Of a stretch of DNA of 64,000 bases, positions 61,404-64,000 are shown in pieces. Position 1 is the first letter of the stretch. Each line of letters starts with the position of its first letter. The position numbers and the translations under genes are program-made. The notes under the pieces are model-generated. The model did no database searches. It was not told the DNA's origin and saw only the letters and a program-made list of their open reading frames with translations. The DNA lies in NCBI GenBank assembly GCA_963748925.1, contig CAVVKG010000002.1:62001-126000 (forward strand), read 5' to 3'. The DNA is from Cryomorpha sp963748925. Lineage in GTDB: Bacteria; Bacteroidota; Bacteroidia; Flavobacteriales_D; Cryomorphaceae.

Positions 61404-64000
61404 ACCACCGGCAGAGGGATTGCCGCTGCAAACGATAAATTTCGTCCATTAAATGATGCAATTGGAGTGATATTGGTAGTCTCCATTCGCAATTTATTAT
61501 CACCAATAACTAAAGAACCCGCGGTCAGTGTCAAGCGTGTTTTTATGGTAATGCCATCATTATCAAGAGATACGCCGTCAGAATTATCAATTACAAGATG
61601 GTGAAAAACACCGCCGTCAGATATGATATCCTGTCGGCCTGTACTACCACTCATTCTTAGTTGACCCGAGCTAACATCATTACCGAATCGGCTGCGGTTG
61701 GTCATATTTCCCCTAACGTCGACATGCCGGTTATTATTGATAAAATATCCTTTTTCTAAATTTAAATTTCCAAGAATGTCCATTGCAGGATTGGGACCGG
61801 TTTGTTCGATCAAGGCAAAACGGGCATCCAAATCTTTGTTCACCTCCACATTGTAGAACGGAAAGGCTGTACTCCCGCCAAATGTCAGGGAGGAATTCGA
61901 ACTACCTACAAAATGGGTTGTATTGCCGTTGTGGCTATAGTTACAACCCGAACCAATAGTCAAATCACCATATAAATACAGATCTGCGATTGGGTCACCG
62001 GTCATTTCTAGTGTTGGATTGTTCAAGCCTGTAATGCTCAGATTATTGCGCACAACTAAATCCTGATCAGCCATAGTTGCTTCAGCAGCGTTTGCGCCTG
62101 ATACGCCTCCGACAATTCTAAAATGATTTGAACCAGAAGAAATCGACCGGGTTAAGTTTAAATTCCAGAAGGCAGCCCGGCTGGAAATTATATAGTCATC
62201 ACTTGAATCAGAAATATCCAGATTTACAGTGCCTCCGCTTACACTGGTGTTCTGCGGATCACTATTTATAAAAACCAAACCGCTGGTCGCAGCTCCGGTT
62301 ATATTGAGTACACCACCCGTCATCCGAAATAAATTACCAGGATAAGTCAAACCGAAAGTTTGATAATTATTATTACCAATACCTCCTGGATTGTTTCCAT
62401 TTACATTTACGACTCCGCCATTGATAACCACTCCTCCAATTTGATCTGCTCCGAGAAATGAAGTCCCTATGCAATTGGTATTGACGACGCCCCCGTCAAC
62501 CTGAAGCAGACCGTTCTCACGTAAGGTTATTCCTCGATTGCTGATGGCGTTAAGCACCCCGGCTGAGACTTTAATTTTTCCATAAGGTACAATAGCCGAT
62601 CCGCTTCCTGAACCACCCAGTTGACCCTTGGTTACGACTCCGCCATTTACCCAGAGTTGAGCTGTATAGTTGATATTGTAAATAGTAGAACCTGATAGGG
62701 TCTGTAGTGGGATGAAAATATTTTCTCTTATTTCTGAGGTTCCATTAACCAAGGCAAAAGAATTGGAATTGGTAGATTCATTCGTATAATTCGACGGAGT
62801 CATTTGAGTACTGCATCGGCCAAGTAGTTTAAAATAGTTGGCGTTAATACTTGAAATGGAGAGAATATAGGTCATATCATTACCTTTATCTATCACAATT
62901 CTGGAGAAATAACTCGGGCCATTAGCCTGTAATTCCTGATTGTTGCTTCCACTTACAAAGTAAGCCTCGATAATATCCTGATTTTCGTCCGTTGAATAAG
63001 CTGAATAATTTCCAGTAGTTCGGTTGGTAAACTTAATCTCCCCACCACTGTTAATCAGATCATCATAAAAATACCATTTGTGCTTAGTGAGACCACTCGC
63101 ACTACTCACCAAAATTTTCCCCGAACTTTCCACGAGAACCGGAGCATGACTTGTTAGTGTGCGCACTGTATTTGCTGTATTATTAACTATAAAAGCTCCA
63201 CTATTTACTTCAAAAAGACCATTAGTAGTTATGTTGGCCGCTAAGGTCATTGTTGCCGAAGTAGAGGATAAGTTAATTTTGAGTTTATTGAGAAGTAAAG
63301 ACGTCGCTTGGGTAAAACCACCACTTCCATAAAATTCCAGGGTACCTCCAGTGATAGCGTCTGCAAAAGCCGTAGAATTTCCTGCAGGGAAATTACCAGT
63401 AGAACAACGAATTAGTCCTGATCCACTTATATTTTGGAAGGATACTTGAGGGGCGGAAGCACAATTCATTGTGCCAAAAACCGTTAGGTTACCATAAGAA
63501 GGAGTGGCAATATCTACAGTTACAGTTCTACCTGAACCAATAAATACATCATCAAAAATGTCAGGAGTCGTTCCATCCGGATTCAGATAAATAGGAGATG
63601 CACTTCCATCCAGTGTCCATGTAAGAGGATTACTCCAATCTCCGGTTTGATAAGCATACCAGGTACGCTTTATACTTCCTGTTAATGAACTCGAAGCATC
63701 TACTGTTCCAATGGTGTAATAGCGTCCAGGAGTTATTACGTCACTTTTTGGGACCCTGAAAACAATTTCGTCTTCTACTACAGATTTTTTATTGTTAGGA
63801 ACAGGGAGAACCGAAAAGTTACCTGAAGTGGGACTATTTCTATACAAAAGGACAAAATTTTCAGGGTTTTGTGGAATCTGGCCTCCTGTGATTCCCTCTC
63901 CAAAGTCAAATGCTATTTCATATTCCTGGCTATTTCCTTCACTGTTTCCCGCTATTTCCCAACTCCTGGCCCATCTTTGCAGAACAGTTGGTGATGTACC
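61364..64000 (-). CDS. Fragment: N-proximal beta-repeat part of the giant surface protein
   Basis: Open from the window edge to 61364, continuing without a Met at the edge, so the true start is outside. The segment has many Gly/Asn/Thr-rich strands and turns, for example LTVFGTMNCASAPQVSF and GGVVNTNCIGTSFLGA, and a phrase near the edge (RSWEIAGNSEGNSQEYEIAFDFG) common in large Bacteroidota surface proteins. The reading continues in the next frame at 61403: near 61438 one A appears missing from an A run, after which KFIVCSGNPSAGGVEIFNHS continues. Confidence 0.65.
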   Translation of the reverse strand, partial: GTSPTVLQRWARSWEIAGNSEGNSQEYEIAFDFGEGITGGQIPQNPENFVLLYRNSPTSGNFSVLPVPNNKKSVVEDEIVFRVPKSDVITPGRYYTIGTVDASSSLTGSIKRTWYAYQTGDWSNPLTWTLDGSASPIYLNPDGTTPDIFDDVFIGSGRTVTVDIATPSYGNLTVFGTMNCASAPQVSFQNISGSGLIRCSTGNFPAGNSTAFADAITGGTLEFYGSGGFTQATSLLLNKLKINLSSTSATMTLAANITTNGLFEVNSGAFIVNNTANTVRTLTSHAPVLVESSGKILVSSASGLTKHKWYFYDDLINSGGEIKFTNRTTGNYSAYSTDENQDIIEAYFVSGSNNQELQANGPSYFSRIVIDKGNDMTYILSISSINANYFKLLGRCSTQMTPSNYTNESTNSNSFALVNGTSEIRENIFIPLQTLSGSTIYNINYTAQLWVNGGVVTKGQLGGSGSGSAIVPYGKIKVSAGVLNAISNRGITLRENGLLQVDGGVVNTNCIGTSFLGADQIGGVVINGGVVNVNGNNPGGIGNNNYQTFGLTYPGNLFRMTGGVLNITGAATSGLVFINSDPQNTSVSGGTVNLDISDSSDDYIISSRAAFWNLNLTRSISSGSNHFRIVGGVSGANAAEATMADQDLVVRNNLSITGLNNPTLEMTGDPIADLYLYGDLTIGSGCNYSHNGNTTHFVGSSNSSLTFGGSTAFPFYNVEVNKDLDARFALIEQTGPNPAMDILGNLNLEKGYFINNNRHVDVRGNMTNRSRFGNDVSSGQLRMSGSTGRQDIISDGGVFHHLVIDNSDGVSLDNDGITIKTRLTLTAGSLVIGDNKLRMETTNITPIASFNGRNLSFAAAIPLPVVWKYSTTRLHKQP

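Larger units (their letters stand above)
55035..64000 (-). pseudogene. Giant T9SS surface protein gene broken by many single-base indels (5' end outside window)
   Basis: The minus strand carries one long coding region whose frame jumps at least ten times between 64000 and 55035, with the reading passed from fragment to fragment. The order is: repeat-rich beta-helix-like passages (GGxLxIxSGTLDLxxG type), a LamG/concanavalin-like region (IWFDAQDATT, DGSDFLSI, FFNGDIGEIILIKRTLTTDERDKMEGYLAHKWGL), further beta repeats, and a C-terminal T9SS sorting domain (FLLYPNPTQIGTVRF to the stop at 55035). I judge it a single adhesin-like secreted protein. Frame-corrected reading shows no internal nonsense codons at the joins I checked, and two clear joins are homopolymer length changes. 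Confidence 0.7.

Overview
The window reads as ordinary chromosome of a free-living member of the Bacteroidota (Flavobacteriales/Cytophagales type). The evidence is: type IX secretion (T9SS) C-terminal sorting domains on several secreted proteins; a block bamD, omega-like subunit, coaBC, DUF4835, recN, fabI; promoters with the Bacteroidota -7 box TAnnTTTG; very few Shine-Dalgarno sequences; and many small lipoproteins and beta-barrels. I see no rRNA, tRNA, CRISPR array, transposase or prophage.

Layout. 1-5.7 kb: end of an MscS channel, a PLP decarboxylase, two tandem DEAD-box helicases, a YihY/BrkB membrane protein and MscL. 5.8-10.2 kb (minus strand): a CoA-transferase, an adenine-deaminase-type enzyme between two Gre-factor-like genes, and a SIMPL protein. 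10.3-13.9 kb: a lone receiver protein, a secreted beta-propeller-like protein and a serine-palmitoyltransferase-like enzyme. 14-20 kb: the bamD-fabI housekeeping block. 20-28 kb: divergent nudix and aat genes whose -7 boxes lie 4 bases from their start codons, then DUF3667, a kelch protein, a membrane protein, a CAP protein, a CPA2 antiporter and a SET protein.

28.4-35.3 kb is the most unusual part. Four genes on the minus strand overlap by 1-4 bases: a ThiF-nitroreductase fusion (Rv1355c/MoeY-like), a GNAT/autoinducer-synthase-like acyltransferase, a 7TM-DISM receptor histidine kinase and a receiver-histidine kinase hybrid. A stand-alone receiver closely related to the hybrid's own receiver is transcribed divergently. 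The arrangement looks like synthesis of a small molecule coupled to its sensing; that function is my inference.

35.3-43 kb: envelope lipoproteins and barrels, an ECF sigma/anti-sigma pair. 43-48.3 kb: an SLC13 permease, a secreted subtilase, a two-hairpin intergenic element and a GH113-like glycosidase with a 3' frameshift. 48.3-51.2 kb: a small envelope/stress cassette (YtxH, holin-like, coiled-coil lipoprotein) and an MscS channel. 51.2-54.5 kb: a histidine kinase, an NtrC-type sigma-54 activator and a lone receiver.

55-64 kb: one very large minus-strand T9SS surface protein gene, entering from outside the window and broken by many single-base indels. At least two lie in homopolymers, and the shifted frames read on without nonsense codons, which suggests sequencing or assembly error, or very recent decay.
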